This document shows positions 12,260 to 23,999 of a stretch of 64,000 nucleotides of DNA, piece by piece. The translations under genes were made by a program, and so were the position numbers. The number at the start of each line of letters is the position of its first letter. Positions within the stretch are counted from its first letter, which is position 1. Source of the DNA: Gnetum montanum. Lineage: Eukaryota > Streptophyta > Gnetopsida > Gnetales > Gnetaceae. The notes under the pieces were generated by a model. The model did no database searches and had not been told where the DNA came from. It saw only the letters and a program-made list of their open reading frames with translations. Where the stretch lies: positions 118,699 through 182,698 of the forward strand of contig MNCI01009225.1 of NCBI GenBank assembly GCA_015680685.1. The letters run 5' to 3'.

Positions 12260-13016
12260 TTGTATGTTTTTTTCCTCTTCATCATGCATTTCATTTTGTG
12301 TATTGTTGCATTTGCATATTTTCTTTGCATTTCCATCATTTCTTTCTTAGCATATTATTTTGATTTTTTCTTTGCATATGATCTTAGTAATCATTATGAT
12401 CTTTTGAGTTACTAGGGGTAGGGTCATTAGAACACCATCCGAAAATAATGTGAGTATAATCCTTTATATAATATTTCCTAGTACTATTACATAAAATCTC
12501 TTTTATACTATATATTTCAATAATGCTTTGATTCTTCCCAGTCTTTTTCAAGGTTTTAATTTTTATAGTTATGTTGGATTATGGAGCATGAGATTTGTGC
12601 TAACTTATCATGTAATCATCATGATCATGTGAGTCTAAGATAGGTGATGTTGGAGAATGGTTAGCCATAATCACTAGGTGACTTTGGAAAACCCCATTTT
12701 CCCTCTCACAAGCCCTAACCCTCAAGTGTGATGATCCATGGCTACCCTATGAACAATGGGGAGAACTGTGTTCATCTCCACTCGAGAACCCTTAGCCACC
12801 CAGGAGACCTGCTATGATGCTATCAAATCATACTTAAAGGCACATACATGAGGGTTGAACTACACCATGGGAAAAGTTCCGAAAGGACCATGTTCATTGG
12901 CAGTGCAGTTAATAAGCCAGACCCGTGTTGGAATTCCTACCTTAAAAATGAAGTACACCATGAGCAAAGTTTTTTGAAACAAAAAAAGGAATGATGACTA
13001 TGTTCATTGGCAGACA
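12260..13016. other. 3' untranslated region of G1
   Basis: No open frame of interest. Two related segments at about 12870-12910 and 12960-13015 share an ACACCATG block and a TGTTCATTGGCAG block, a degenerate duplication. The second leads into the polypurine tract. Confidence 0.6.
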
Positions 13017-13029
13017 TTTGGGGGCTAAG
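13017..13029 (+). other. Polypurine tract of G1
   Basis: TTTGGGGGCTAAG lies immediately before the 3' LTR, where plus-strand DNA synthesis primes in LTR retrotransposons. Confidence 0.8.
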
Positions 13030-14260
13030 TGTTGATGTCAACACTCCCATGTTCTCATGGGGCCATGATTATCAATGTCTCTATCTCTCTCTCTTAATAA
13101 CCATAGTAAAAATCATGCGAGTAGTGGGCATTTAAACTGCTAGGTGGTGGTCATTAATGGTAGTGGTTACGGTCATTAATGGCAGATGTTTTGAAAGTTA
13201 CAACGGTTACAGAGATTAGTTGTAGATGTTTCAGTAGTTACGGACATAGTGTGCATTTAAATTGCCAAGTGGTGGTCATTAATGGTAATGGTTATGGTCA
13301 TTAGTGGTAGACGTTTTAGAAGTTACAAATATAAGTGGGCACTTAATTGGAGAATGTGGGCATTATTATAGAAGAAGCGGTGGCGGTTTCTGTAGCTGTT
13401 ACATGAAACGTAGGCATCATTATGGATGGTCGTAGTGATTATAAAACCAGGTGGAGAAGTGCTCTCCCCATCAATCCTAAAGGGCTCTTCCCATTAGTCC
13501 AAAAGCGCTCTAGCTATCAGTCTTGAGGGGCAGCTTCCTCTCCACTAAGCAGCGGTTTCTTCCTTTCTTTTTTTTTTCTTTACAGACTTCTAGCTAATCT
13601 TTGAGGAGGGTTCAAAGTAGGAGCCAGCGGCTCAAAATCGGATCCTTGTGGGTCTTCTTAGCAATGGCAGGAGTGTTCTCTCTCTCTTCTTTCTGTCTAC
13701 AACAACATAGGTAGTGTAGCCCATGCGTAGGACATGAGATGTGTGGTTTTCTTTGGGCAAGTAGCTGGTGGTGCAGACATGGGTGAATGATCTTTCTCTC
13801 TACGATGGTTCAAACACGGGTGCATGATCTTTCTCTCTATGGCGGTGCACAAAAAGTGGCAGATGGCAGTAGGCTTTGAGGACCGCAGCGACTACCTTGC
13901 GTGGACTGCAGTGGGCAGTCTCTCTCTCTCCCTCTTTCGGGCGATTGCAGTCTTCCTACCTAGCAGTGGATACCACCGATAGTCATAGACTGACAGTGTC
14001 AGCAGGACCACGGAAAATTCATTTCTTTTCATTACTTATTGTATTCTCAACTTTGAAATAGTTATTCAATTTAAATTTAGATTCATTCACTTTAAATCTT
14101 GATTTCTTTGGTTTGGTTTACTATTTTCAAAAAGCCACGTAGTCCTCTCTAGGTGAGACTATTCTTGGGTTTCATACCCATATAGGAGGTGCCCTAGGCA
14201 ATAGTATCCTAAAATGTTTTCTTTCCTAGTGTTGGTGCATCCAAAATTTATGCATCAACA
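13030..14260 (+). repeat. 3' LTR of G1
   Basis: It matches the 5' LTR, with the same TGTTGATG and CATCAACA termini. TATA box at 13440. A local duplication of about 40 bp around 13785-13850 (two copies of a GATCTTTCTCTCTA-containing block) is single-copy in the 5' LTR. Confidence 0.92.
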
Positions 14261-14826
14261 AGTTCGATATATAATCACTTAGTTTTGGTTATAATTCCCC
14301 ACTTCTCTTTCTATAAAAAGCAAAAGATTTTGGTTTGACAGTTTAGAGCTTTACTTACTTACTTAGCATATGTATTTTATAGGTTAAAAGAAAAAATTCC
14401 ATTTTAAAAGTTGTGCTCTTATAACACCATTATATCCTAAAAGGTATATGTCCAAAAGGTATAAATAATGATATAGGTTGAGTTAGACACCTTCCGATAA
14501 ATACCTCAATGTATTTGATATTCTCAAATTTTTTTTTCTAAATTCTCATAGTCTTTTATTCTTGCATAATTTTCTTATTTACAAATAGGAGAGCATCTTA
14601 TATTTTTCATTCTCCTCCATTTGAGGTTTTCGTCCTATTTTTGTTTTGGGTTATAATGTTTTAAAATGTTTGTTTCTCAAGGCATAATAAAATGCGGTAA
14701 ATTAATGCTTTAAAGCTCGATTTCATTTAAAAGCATTAAAAAAGAATTTCCTCGGCAAAAACCTTAACTGATGTACTTTGAATTATACATGATCATGATT
14801 ACATAATAAAAAAAATAAAACTGTTC

Positions 14827-14834
14827 TATAAAAT
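14827..14834 (+). promoter_or_regulatory. TATA box candidate of the small membrane-protein gene
   Basis: TATAAAAT lies about 160 bp before the ATG at 14990. The leader between them holds a three-codon upstream frame (ATG at 14866, TGA at 14875-14877) and no other ATG. Confidence 0.45.
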
Positions 14835-14989
14835 TTCCTTTCAATTGCAACTTGTAATAAAAACGATGCCCTTCTGAAGCTGCCTTGTTTGTTGAAAAGC
14901 CTGACACCTTAGCTCAAGCTCCAACTGCCACTGGAGTTGAACATTTTCTTTCCCCGACTGCTATTGGGTTTGGAAGCGTTACACGTAGG

Positions 14990-15319
14990 ATGGAGCTGTT
15001 TGCAGAGCTGGTGATATCGATTACAGTCTTCATCATGTTTACTGGGACCTGCGTCTGGTACTTTGGTGCCACCCCAAATATGACATTGCATTTCAAACGC
15101 TTCCTCAAAAGTATCTTTCGTTCTATTCTAAAAGGTATATGGATATTCAGTATGGCTGCAGTTTTGATGTTTACCATAGTTCGATATATTCACGAGGGTA
15201 TCCATTGGAAACTCGGTGCCAAATACAGTTATGGCGTTGTGGTTTGGCTTGTCTTCTTCCTGCTACCTTTGGCTCTGGTACACGTCGCAAAGCGGCTTAA
15301 AATCTACCTCCGGAACTGA
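14990..15319 (+). CDS. Candidate host gene: 109-residue three-helix membrane protein
   Basis: An intact frame of 109 residues starts at the first ATG after the TATA box, in a favourable context (AGG before, G after). Three hydrophobic segments are clear: about residues 6-26, 48-66 and 81-100. Basic loops follow (HFKRFLKSIFRS after the first) and the C-tail is basic (KRLKIYLRN), as in a small integral membrane protein. It is more GC-rich than its surroundings and matches none of the transposon families here. The frame is also open upstream from 14861 to 14989 with no ATG, so an upstream exon or non-AUG start is possible, and this could be a last exon of a larger gene. I do not recognise the family; function unknown. 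Confidence 0.55.
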   Translation: MELFAELVISITVFIMFTGTCVWYFGATPNMTLHFKRFLKSIFRSILKGIWIFSMAAVLMFTIVRYIHEGIHWKLGAKYSYGVVVWLVFFLLPLALVHVAKRLKIYLRN

Positions 15320-16440
15320 GTTTTGTGTTGTATGGGTGTTAGGGAAGCTGTAATTTAGTGTGCTACGAGTTTTGGAATTTCTAAACATTAAAGTCCAGGA
15401 TTTTTATCATGTCCTCAGGAACGAATATATTATGGCTGTTAACGGGACGTGTAATTTTACTATACTTCTCTTGCTATTTTGTTCCAATGTTGTGATTTTC
15501 TGAACATATTAATGTTGTATTTTGTGTAAATTGCATGTTTTTTTTCTTTTTTTTTTTTTTGTTTCTTGTATAGACATAATTAAATTAAATTTTGGTTTTA
15601 CTTTAATTTACTAAGTTATTTAATTTTAAAAATATTAAACAGCTTTTGTAAATGATATAGTTAGAATTTAGTTATATGTTTCACAAGAAATTCTATTTTA
15701 CTATTATCATTTTAAATAGAAGATAGATAATTCATGAGTATAACTATTTTATAATTTATTCTTAATTTATAAACATATATTCTTCTTTTTATACATTATG
15801 TCTCTTATGGTTCATATAGTTCAAGAGTTGTAACTCTTTATGGACTTTGTTATACTTATTGGGTTTACAATGTCTTTGTGAGATGACTCATTTTAAGATC
15901 ACCTCTCATGGGTTCTATTCTCTACAAATTTCTTTGTACATTTTAATTTGTAAGGATTTTTCTATTAGCTTATCTTACATGAGACTTGGTTCTTTAGGGC
16001 TCGATATTTATATCCATATGAAACCTCAACATTGTTCACACAATAAATAACTTCATGGGTAAGTTGTAATACTTCGTTTGTAGCTCATGAATTTTGTTCA
16101 TCACTACTTCTTTTATGAGCTTACACACATGTTTACATATCAAAATACTAATTTGTGCTAACTTTTTATCTTCAAGCTTCTTTTTTATTCTTCAAAATAA
16201 AACTTGTGTTGCAAAATATTATTGAATCCTCATGAATTGTTATTTTCCATGCATACTCTACTTGCTTTTTTAAATTCCATTCTTTACACATTGCAATATG
16301 AAGACATAAACATAGAAGCTGTAGATTCTCTTGGAGTAAATATATTGGCATTATGGATGAAATTATAATAAATGTTACTTATATGCTCTCCCTAAGTGCT
16401 ATGGAAATAATATTATTTAGTTTTATATATAGGCTTCCCC
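15320..16440. other. 3' flank of candidate gene, no further gene seen
   Basis: AT-rich DNA. A poly(T) tract with a few interruptions lies at about 15538-15565. A 67-codon plus-strand frame at 15847-16050 has no recognisable features. No LTR or other repeat boundary was found. Confidence 0.5.
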
Positions 16441-16625
16441 TATGGACTATCATTCAAAGTGATGGTAAAATGCTCGTTTCTCAAGTCAAAGGCCTAGGTT
16501 TGAGCCTAGGCAAACCCACTATAAGAGGTTAGAATTTTGCTCATCTACCAATCCTTCCATGACCTACTTAGCACAATAAGCACTATGGCTCCAAGTGATT
16601 ATCCTATTAATAGGTTTTCCCTAGG
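16440..16625 (+). mobile_element. Possible SINE remnant (S2)
   Basis: A block reading GTGATGGTAAAATGC, then GTTTCTCAAGTC, then GGTTTGAGCC (box-B-like, 16497-16506) resembles the tRNA-like head of plant Au-type SINEs. It is collinear with the minus-strand copy near 52.4-52.55 kb (GTGATGGTAAGATG, GTTTCTCAAGTT). The 3' half does not match that copy. It could be a diverged or truncated SINE. Confidence 0.4.
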
Positions 16626-19389
16626 CATTAGGGATAAAATATTATTTATCATTACTGATCTATGATTGGTAGCTGGCCACTTGGTTAAAATTAAGCCTAT
16701 AATCTACTTTGATAACTCATCTCAAGACCATCTCTCATGGGATGCATCTAAAACTAGACTTATCTTTTCAAAATTTTCATCTGGATGTTGCCCTAAGAAT
16801 GCTAATCAAACCATCATAGCAACCTAGAGTATACTATCTCAATCATCATATGAGTACTACCCAAAGCATATTGTAAAGAAAAAGCACTTTCTCATAAGAA
16901 GAAATGGAATATAACAATTTTTGGAGTTTTAAAAATGTAAAATCTCTCCAATCAAAAAATTTTTTAGAAATTTTTTGTATGAATCTCTTTAACTAAAAAC
17001 ATCTTCCAAAACACTTAAGTAAAAATGGAAGGTAAAAGCTTAACATTTTCTATGTTGCTTAAAAATATCTTTGGTAAAATCCTTGAAGGAAAATTGAATG
17101 GTTGAAACAAAAATAAAGGATAAAGACCTCTATGTCAAAAGTTGTATGCTTTACTAAAAATGTTAAACAACAAAAAATGTATACTTCAATTAAAAAATGT
17201 CAAGTTAAGCTCTATTAAAAATGTTCATGCAAAAGAACATATCTTCTTCAATAGTGTTAACTTACAAGATTAAAATGTCTTAGCCAAGAAGAATTTTTTT
17301 ATAAAATATATAGAAAAATTATTTGATCAATTTAGAGAAAAAAAGGTCAAAACTCCATCTATCAAAACTTGGTAATTGAAAATGTTGGAATACTATTTTG
17401 CTAAGGAATTTTTTTTTAGAGAATCCAAAAACCTTGGTATTAACAAAAATATTTACAACAAAAACATTCATGAAATGACCAATTATAGGCTAAGTGCAAA
17501 AACAAAAATCCACTTCCTAAAGGACCTTCAAACCCATGCAAAACCACATCAAAATAAGCCTAAAGGCTTTCAATGTGAAACACTAAATAAAAAAAATACT
17601 AAACAAATAGAGGCTAAAAGCCAACCCTTATATAGACATCACTTTATAGTAAAAAAGGCCTTGGAAAGATAGGTAATGTTAAATGGGCTAGTTGGTTTGA
17701 TTAATGGCAATTGTGTTAATCATAGGTTCCATCTAGATTTTTGGAATGAGCAAAACCAAAACTTTTCATATGTTTCATCTAAAGCAAGATATCTCATTGG
17801 TTCTTTGCAAGGACCATATGAGCTATATGTTCTATAGAAGTGGTTGACTAATACTAACTTTCATTAGACATGACAAGGTTAAAAATCCCAAGTCAATACC
17901 TACTCTCATCCAATCTGGGTTTCTTAGTTGAAAGGACAACTTATGAGTCTAATAATTGACTATGATGTTTAATAGACAACAACATGGTCTTAGTTTGGGG
18001 TAGGAAGTGATCAAGGAAATAAGATTGAGGGATCTAAAATTGCATCTTTTTTTAGGTTTAGGAACAATCTCTAGCATAAATTGGATAGCAGTAGAAGTAG
18101 AGCTAGGAGTCAAGGATGAGTACAAAGCCTCCAAGTGGAGCTAATCTTCTTGTTTAAAATATCCATCCATAAGGATAATAAGCAAAGGAGGAAAGAAGAT
18201 CAAGTTGAAGAATGACATAATGGTTGTTTCTTGATTGAGTTATAGGTCCATGAATGCTAAGCATGCAACACATAGACATCCTAGTTTTAGTGGTCATTAA
18301 CAAGGTGTTCAAAAGATGAGTGACTATTTTTAGAAGACCACTACTAGTTTCTTCAAAAGGTGGATGCCTAGTTTTGGAAACACTGAGTTTGGTGAACATT
18401 AATGATTGTTTGAAAGAAAAGATGGAGATGTTTGCCAAGAACATAGATGATCAAGCTCACTTCCTAAAACTTGGCAACCACTACTATGAGCAAGATGCAA
18501 TGTGTCTAAGAAGTTTAAAGCCTAAGCTACTATTATGATGTCCATCTTGTATGAAGTAGAAGCCTTTCACATCCCTACACTTCATTGAAGCATATCAATG
18601 AATCTAAGAGCCATTTGTTGATCCTCTAAAGAAATATCATTCTTCTCAACCTTTTAATGTTGGGTGAGGGCCTTCATAAGCCTTTCATTCTCAAAGATTG
18701 GAACAACAACTACCCTAGCCAATACCAACACCTTAGCCATCCATGAAAAAGGTAGGAATGTTAACCAACATCCATCCAAAAGGGTTGAAAGCACCTAAAT
18801 ATATCCACTAGTGAGCCTATCCACTCTCAAATAGAACAAAAACTTACTGCCTTGGTAGCAAACATCCAATGTTCCTCAAAGTTGATGTATTGATAAATGA
18901 ACTTATGGCCAATGGTCAAGTGGACCTAGGCTAAGAACATCCTTTCCATCTTGTTATTCCTATGAGTTTCTTTAAGGATAATCCTTCCATGTTGTGGAAA
19001 CCTAATAAAGTCCACAATGCCCTCAATTGAATCTATGATTCCTTTTGACCCAATGAAAAACCTCAAAATATCCGAAGAAGATTACAATGGAAGACTATAC
19101 GAAGAATATTTTTTGATAAGAAGACAAAATACATGATTGAACCTTGAACCTATTATTATTTTCCAACTTACCTTACTATTAGGCAAAAAAAAATTGGATG
19201 ATAATTTTCTTAAAACAATCATATGTAATGATGTTTTTTGTGTCTTATTTGTAAATCAACAATGTGGTTTAACACCTAGGTAGTTGGGCAATAATGGTCA
19301 GATAGCAGTATTGGGTAGCATTCGAATAAAAAAATTTGAAGGTAAGTCACAGTGTAGATGTTGTTGGCTTCTGAACACAACTAAAGGCA
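16626..19389. other. Low-copy AT-rich region, no gene recognised
   Basis: Short frames of 60-100 codons occur on both strands (for example 17376-17672 plus and 18154-18444 minus) but none has a recognisable domain. A minus-strand reading between about 19060 and 18690 looks protein-like (rich in Trp and Phe, with several stops) and may be a decayed transposon gene. I could not identify it. Confidence 0.4.
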
Positions 19390-21490
19390 CTGAGAGGAGG
19401 GGGGGTGAATTAGGGCCTTATAAAAATTTAACTAAAATAGAGGCTAGCAGAAGACCATATGAAGCACTAGAAATTCTTAGAACAAGAAAAATAGAGCACT
19501 AATGTAGAAGAGAAAATAGACACTAGCTTTCAAGGTGGTTTGGCTACTAGATTCATTGACCTACATCCACTGTAAAACTCTCATCTAGAGGGGAAGAAGT
19601 TGTTCTATACGCATAGCCATTTTATCTTAGTTAAGATGGAATATTATATTGAGAAAGACCATTTTAGAGCTAAACAAGATTATTTTAAAATGCTGATTTT
19701 ACTTGTTGTGCACATGCTTTTGAAGTTATTATTATTTTTTAAAGCTTTGTCCCATAGAGTTTCCACAAGCTAAAACTAATTCGAGTTTTAAGAAAAAATA
19801 GAAGAGAAGCTAGAATAAATACCAACACTAACATGGTAGATTTATGTATGTAGATGAGCTCATGTTATCTAGATAAAAGCTTGTTGATCTAAATGTTGAC
19901 TATAAAGGAGCTCACCCTACCACCAAAATCATTTAACATGCAAGCTTTTTCTTCCTTAAATCTCTTGATGTGCTTAAACAAAAGCTTTTATTGTTGACAT
20001 GCTTACTCAGTAAGGCTTATCTAGATTAGAAGAATTGATCTAGATGAAAATACGAAAACTTCTAAATTCCAACATGACAAAGTGTTGAGATGGATTAAAA
20101 CAAATATGCATGAGTTAAATAAATTCGCTTGATCTCATAAAGCTTGAAATAAACAAAGAGTGCAAGCAAATCAAGGATATATTTAAGCTCTTTAAAAAAT
20201 GAACATGGATAAGCTAGATCAAGAAAATCCAAGATCTCGTGAAGCTGAGCTAGTAGAGAAGATTAAGCTAAGTAGAATAGAAATGGAGATTCTGCATCCT
20301 AGCTCTAGTAGCTTACATGTTAAGGATGAGACAACGAAGTCCACATGGAAGATGAAAGAGTTTAGATGGGAATTTCTCATATAAATGTAAAGAAGTGCTA
20401 AACCTAAAGCTAACATGTCATTCCAAGTGCAATTTATTTCAAAGGTCAAGAGCTCAAACTCATGAAATCTTTACAGAAAAACAGAAGCACAACCAAGCTC
20501 AAAACATGCACAACTTATCTTGCAACAATCTTTCCCTTTTCAAGATTGGATAAGCACTCAAAAATCAAGCCAGGCTACAACCAAGCTTAGAAAAAAATTA
20601 AACTCATCATACGTATAGAAAGCAAAAAGTAGTACTCATGAAGTTAATACAAAGAATCATACAGCCAGTAAAAGACACACAGCTCCTACATTTCAAGTAT
20701 AGCGTAGTTACATACACCTTCATAGATCACTCAAAAATAATACACTTACAATATAGTAATAGTATATTCCCTACAATATAGTAACAATACATCAATGTAA
20801 ATAGAGGAATCTCCTTCATGTTTCTAACAAAACAACTCATACATAGATCATACATAACTCATACATCAATAACTATTTTTCTTTTTGTTAGAAGCTCCCA
20901 TTGAGATTCTACAAACTAAGCTCAAAACACAAGCAGCGATTTAGAACACATTATAGAATAGTGCATGAAAGCATAATTAGTGACTTAGAGTACAATAGCG
21001 ATGAATATTCTCAAGAGCTTTTGGATGAAGCAAGAGGATTTTAGTTAACTTGGGGAAAACTTGAGAAGGATAGAGGTTGAGATGAAATAGGCAGTGACAA
21101 ACATTGAAGCTAAAACAAAGTATGAAAGACACAAAGAAGAGTGGAAGGCCCAATAAAGGTTTAGTAAGGAAGTGGAAAGAATTATGGTGAGAAAATAGCA
21201 AAAATGCTTCTAGCATGAGAGACAGAGGTCAGTGTCATCCAAATTGCCTAAGGAAAGAAGAGGCTATATGATGTAAGACATTGAGACCCTATACTTCATC
21301 CATGATCTTTTGGAGATACTGCATCCCTCAAGTTTAGAGCCAGAAACAAGATCATTCTCTAGTCATAATCCCTATGAGGGAATGGATGAATCCATAAGAT
21401 ATGGCTCTAAGGATTCAACAAACTTTTCATGGGCCCTTGGTTCTTTGCTGCATCTTAAAGTATCCTACTTCCCTACAATACACACTTATA
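19390..21490 (-). repeat. 3' LTR region of copia element C
   Basis: It follows the C polypurine tract (21491-21502) on the minus strand and is related to the LTR of copia element D. About 19560-20590 aligns in reverse complement with 52862-53823, and about 19500-19620 aligns in reverse complement with the 3' end of the D LTR (54828-54915). Roughly 1 kb of the D LTR, including its TATA box, has no counterpart here. The outer end is uncertain: the match to D stops near 19495, and a GAGAGGAGGGGGGGTGAATTAGG segment split by the terminus lies at about 19392-19412. A frame at 20199-20384 is only a by-product of this repeat. Confidence 0.6.
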
Positions 21491-21502
21491 TACTCCCCTT
21501 GG
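21491..21502 (-). other. Polypurine tract of copia element C
   Basis: CCAAGGGGAGTA on the minus strand lies between the end of the RNase H reading and the LTR, as in plant copia elements. Confidence 0.65.
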
Positions 21503-21539
21503 AATAAAGCTCATTAGTTTAGAATAAATCCATAAACTA

Positions 21540-22276
21540 GTACTAAGATGTTAGTAGCTTATGTATGTCTGGGTAAAGTAGTTACACCTAGCAATATTCT
21601 TAGATATAAAAATATTTCTTTATTTAAAGCTTTGGTAAGATATCTACTTTCTATTCCTTTGAAGAAATATATGATAATTTTACCATTTGCAGTTAAACTT
21701 GATCTCTAAGAAAATGATATTTAATTTCAATATGTTTTGTTTTACCATGAAAACTAGATTTTTAGATATAGAAATAGCAGTAGTATTATCACAATGAATA
21801 ATAATTGGGGTTAGAGAATGCTGTACCAAAGAGTTTTAATACTTTTCTCATCCAAAGAATATGCATGTAGCAATGTGAGGCTGCAACATATTCTACTTCA
21901 ACTAATGATATAGCTATAGAGTTTTTCTTTTTGCTTAGCCATGACACTAGTCTATTACCAGGAATATGATAATTTCCACTAGTAGATTTTTGATCATCTT
22001 TGTTTCCTTCCCAATCTACATCTGTAAAAGGTTGTAATTCAAAACTTATACTTTTTTGCTATCATAGCCCATGATTAGCTATGTCTTTCAAATATCGTAA
22101 AATTATTTTGGCTACAACTAGATGTAATTTTTTTGTTTTTGACTGATATCAAGAAATGATGCCTATTACAAAAGCTAAGTCTAGTATACTTGTTGTAGCA
22201 TAATGTAAGCTTCCCACAATGGATCTATATAATATAGCATCAATGCTATTCCCTTCTTCATCCTTACAAAGATGTA
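21540..22276 (-). pseudogene. Copia element C: RT C-terminus and RNase H remnant
   Basis: On the minus strand, beginning at the A2 insertion point, the reading gives YRSIVGSLHYAT (end of RT), then DVDWEGNKDDQKSTSG and SWLSKKKNSIA, and a KHIEIKYHFLRD block. These are the hallmark segments of copia RNase H. The conserved sequence that follows RNase H in intact elements is partly recognisable but stop-ridden. The rest of this pol lies at 44304-46480, beyond a 22-kb insertion. The two halves join in frame across the ATGTA target duplication. Non-functional. Confidence 0.88.
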
Positions 22277-23139
22277 TGATGAGTGGTAACGTACCCCTAC
22301 ACTCAACCATATGAATATGAGCATTCACACACAATCCGGTCGAACTCCACAGATGGACTAGTTGTGGTATCTAGATAGTTACACGTCGATTGTAGTTCAT
22401 TGTCTTCCCACCTGGACTAGTATTTACTTGGTCACGTATGGTTTAGTCTAGAGTGAGGTGAATGATGTGATCCTAAACTAGTGCCACTCATAGAAACAAT
22501 GGAAAATAATCTTGTTTTAAGCTAATAGGCAATGAGAAGAAAAATCTAAACTAGCCTAAGTGTGATGAGCATCCGTCCTTAATCATTCATGCACATCTTG
22601 GACCTTGTGTACTACTTCTGGGATTACCAAGCACATGTTATTTGAGCACTCCTAGATACGCTACTGGGTTACCAAGTAGTTATACTTAAATGTTTGTGAT
22701 TAAGTCGTACTCATTCTGCATTTACTAACAGGAATAGTAAATGATGGTAAAGAAATATTAACGAAGAAAACAATAAATAACAATTAACAATTAAAGTAAT
22801 TAAAAGTTAAGTGAATGATGCAATGACGAAGTAATCTAAATGTTTATTGCCAATCATGTGCATGCCCAAGTATGTCACACTTAAATAAAGGTTCCATACA
22901 ATTACAATCATCACACTATGGGCATGCACTAGGGAAGGAACTGAAACAAATTGAAAACTGACAAAAAAGACTCTACGCTTACACTTACTAACTCCCCTTT
23001 TCCTATGCGCCTGAATGTGTATTTATAGGCTTACATAAGAATCACGATATCATGTATTCAATATCATTATCTAAGCTATGATATCACGTACTCGATATCG
23101 AGGATCCAATATTGGGGCCTGGGAAACCACGATTCATCA
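22277..23139 (-). repeat. 3' LTR of A2
   Basis: It begins TGATGAGTGG and ends ATTCATCA in plus orientation; 863 bp. A minus-strand TATA box (CTATAAATA) lies near 23018-23028. Beyond it, toward the LTR end, are palindromic GATATC, TCGATATCGA and CCAATATTGG blocks. Aligns throughout with 43434-44298. Confidence 0.92.
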
Positions 23140-23152
23140 TACCCTCACGATT
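23140..23152 (-). other. Polypurine tract of A2
   Basis: AATCGTGAGGGTA on the minus strand, directly next to the 3' LTR; copy A4 has CATGGGGGTA in the same place. Confidence 0.6.
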
Positions 23153-23999
23153 AAATAACAACTCATCCTCGAGTTAGACAAAATGAGAATGAGTTCAATT
23201 GATTACACAGTGGATAGGTATGGGATTATTGACTAACTAGGGATTACTCATGTTGCAATGTGGAATTGAACAAAACAAAATTGGGACATAGACACAGAAT
23301 TACAAAAAGAAAAATTGGTTGGAACTCATGTGGTTCCTGGTGGTGGTAGCTCCACCATGGGTCTCTTCCCTGTATCTTGTGCTCCAGGCTTTGTAAATGG
23401 ATGTCTCTGAAGGAGCACTTGGAGCTTTTCTCCTTTGGTTCAGGGATCCTATGCCATCCATGCTGATGCTCCAATGTTCAATGGAGTTGACACCTCCCAT
23501 GGACATGGTAGTTGTGGAAACATCTAATTGGCCTTGACATACCAAGCCGCAAATAGCAGTTGTTCCTCTTCATAGGCTCTAGCTTTGTTCTTGCATTCTT
23601 GGTAGTCCGTAAGCTGTCGAGCCAAATCTACCGCAACATCCTTCTATCCTTGGTAGCTGGTCTTGACCACCTCTAATTCAGAATTATCTACTTATATTCT
23701 CTATAATGTTTTCTTATTTTCAGCAAATTTTGTCTCATATTTAGTGTAGGTGGTTGCTACCTATTTCTCTAATTCTATCCTTGGGCATCCTGCTATCAAC
23801 ATGGCTAAATTGGCATACTGTAGATTTGCCAACTCTATGTATTCTATGAGATATTGTATTTGCAGGTCCTAGCTTTTCAGTTTTGCTTGGTGAGCAAAGG
23901 CATAAGTATCCAATATGGTCCACCAGTTAGCATTTTGACCACTGAGTGTGTTAATATGGGTTTTGGCCATATGATTTTTTTTTCAATCACCTGTTTGTA

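Larger units (their letters stand above)
7611..14260 (+). mobile_element. Internally deleted Ty3/gypsy retrotransposon G1
   Basis: The element has two LTRs of about 1.2 kb that start TGTTGATG and end CATCAACA, a perfect 8-bp terminal inverted repeat. Flanking target duplications are ATTTC (7606-7610) and AGTTC (14261-14265), one mismatch apart. Internally there is a primer site, a gag-protease frame with a sequencing gap, the C-terminal tail of integrase and a polypurine tract. RT, RNase H and the integrase core are missing between about 11.75 and 11.98 kb, so the copy could move only with enzymes supplied in trans. In the first 100 bp the two LTRs differ at 7 positions by my count. All coding parts carry stops. 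Confidence 0.9.

Noticed and set aside
18690-19060. Protein-like Trp/Phe-rich minus-strand reading, considered as a DUF4283-type (LINE or zinc-knuckle) remnant
   Set aside because: Only loose resemblance, with several stops and no diagnostic motif; left as unidentified.
20199-20384. 61-codon frame with a close relative at 53013-53234 on the other strand, looking like a conserved small protein
   Set aside because: The similarity extends far beyond the frame on both sides at the DNA level. It is two copies of one copia LTR, so no separate gene is needed.
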